A stretch of 5,777 nt of DNA from Chloroflexota bacterium (GTDB lineage Bacteria > Chloroflexota > Ktedonobacteria > Ktedonobacterales > JACDGC01): positions 1-5,777 of the forward strand of contig JAKAOI010000168.1 in assembly GCA_021812265.1 (NCBI GenBank). The letters are read 5' to 3'. The position numbers and the translations under genes are program-made. Shown one piece after another: positions 5,468 through 5,777 of the stretch. Position 1 is the first letter of the stretch; every line of letters starts with the position of its first letter. The notes below the pieces were generated by a model. The model did no database searches and was not told the DNA's origin. It saw only the letters and a list, made by a program, of their open reading frames with translations.

Positions 5468-5582
5468 GTGGAATATGCCGGATGAATCTCAAATAAAGAC
5501 ACTGTTTCACATCTATATTGTATCAAAGCTATCGCGAACTGACAAATAGCGAGTTTGTTGCATAAAATCAGGCATATTCGCC
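5468..5582. repeat. Spaced inverted repeat flanking the predicted promoter
   Basis: GTGGAATATGCCGGAT (5468-5483) and ATCAGGCATATTCGCC (5567-5582) are inverted copies matching at 13 of 16 positions, including a perfect GAATATGCC core. The arms are about 99 bases apart centre to centre and lie on either side of the predicted -35/-10. Possible paired operator sites; chance cannot be excluded. Confidence 0.35.
5517..5545 (-). promoter_or_regulatory. Predicted sigma70-type promoter for the thiolase-mutase-oxidoreductase cluster
   Basis: On the minus strand TTGTCA (5545-5540) and TACAAT (5522-5517), each 5 of 6 to consensus, are separated by exactly 17 bases. Transcription would begin near 5510 and give a leader of about 330 bases before the thiolase ATG at 5177, containing the palindromic element at 5227-5361. 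It is the best promoter match seen upstream of the cluster. Confidence 0.45.
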
Positions 5583-5777
5583 GCCATATGCCCGGATATT
5601 GTGACGTCGCAACTATGCAACTGCTGTGTGATGTTGTATATTCTTTAGAATAGCTTGTAAGCCATCAATCTTTTCAGTTGTTTGGATACAAGAATGGAAG
5701 TTAGCTTGAGAAAAATCAGAATTTTTTGTGAATGTGGAATTGAAGAGATTGGACAGTGGCAGGGATTAATTTTACCG

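Larger units (their letters stand above)
5178..5777. other. 600-base stretch without a convincing gene
   Basis: Apart from the promoter, ribosome-binding site and repeats listed separately, this stretch is AT-rich and holds only short open frames. The minus frame 5765-5613 is open for 50 codons with a plausible composition (ending Q-H-H-T-A-V-A) but has no standard start. The plus frame from ATG 5694 (MEVSLRKIRIF) stays open to the window edge for 28 codons, with a weak GGA 7 bases upstream. They overlap on opposite strands, so at most one is real, and neither resembles a family I know. A further inverted repeat GTTGCATA/TATGCAAC (5557-5564, 5614-5621) encloses GGCATAT/ATATGCC (5571-5577, 5586-5592). 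Confidence 0.5.

Noticed and set aside
5475..5549. 24-codon plus-strand ORF MPDESQIKTLF
   Set aside because: Very short, weak ribosome-binding site, and it overlaps the predicted minus-strand promoter and an inverted-repeat arm.

Overview
The window reads as bacterial DNA: Shine-Dalgarno-led, tightly spaced genes, all on the minus strand, with roughly balanced base composition in the genes and clearly AT-rich flanks. I cannot place it in a phylum. Nothing is transferred in an obvious block, but the left edge carries a decayed insertion-sequence gene.

Reading in the direction of transcription (right to left): 5178-5777 is a 600-base stretch with no convincing gene. It holds a good sigma70-type promoter (about 5517-5545, minus), a flanking inverted repeat, and a 135-base composite palindromic element (5227-5361) that would sit in a long 5' leader. 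Next come a biosynthetic-type thiolase (5177-3990), the large subunit of a B12-dependent acyl-CoA mutase (3866-2139), a possible 46-residue small protein (2064-1924), and a ChoD-like GMC flavoprotein oxidoreductase (1946-285). The final 284 bases hold the frameshifted, truncated 3' part of an IS200/IS605-type tnpB (zinc-ribbon region), running off the left edge.

The mutase is the most informative gene. By family similarity it would be labelled methylmalonyl-CoA mutase, but at the two positions that discriminate acyl-CoA mutases it carries Phe105 and Gln223, the isobutyryl-CoA mutase pair, at exactly the right spacing from His260. It has no B12-binding domain, and neither the small B12 subunit nor the G-protein chaperone is in the window. 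Thiolase plus isobutyryl-CoA/butyryl-CoA mutase suggests short or branched acyl-CoA metabolism. The thiolase itself departs from the classical acetoacetyl-CoA enzyme at pocket residues. The role of the GMC oxidoreductase in this setting is unknown; it carries a ferredoxin-like four-cysteine motif.

Main points for a second look: the mutase specificity call, the tnpB remnant broken by a 4-base tandem duplication, the overlooked 46-codon ORF overlapping the GMC start, the palindromic element in the thiolase leader, and an array of TGTGA/TCACA half-sites at the left end.
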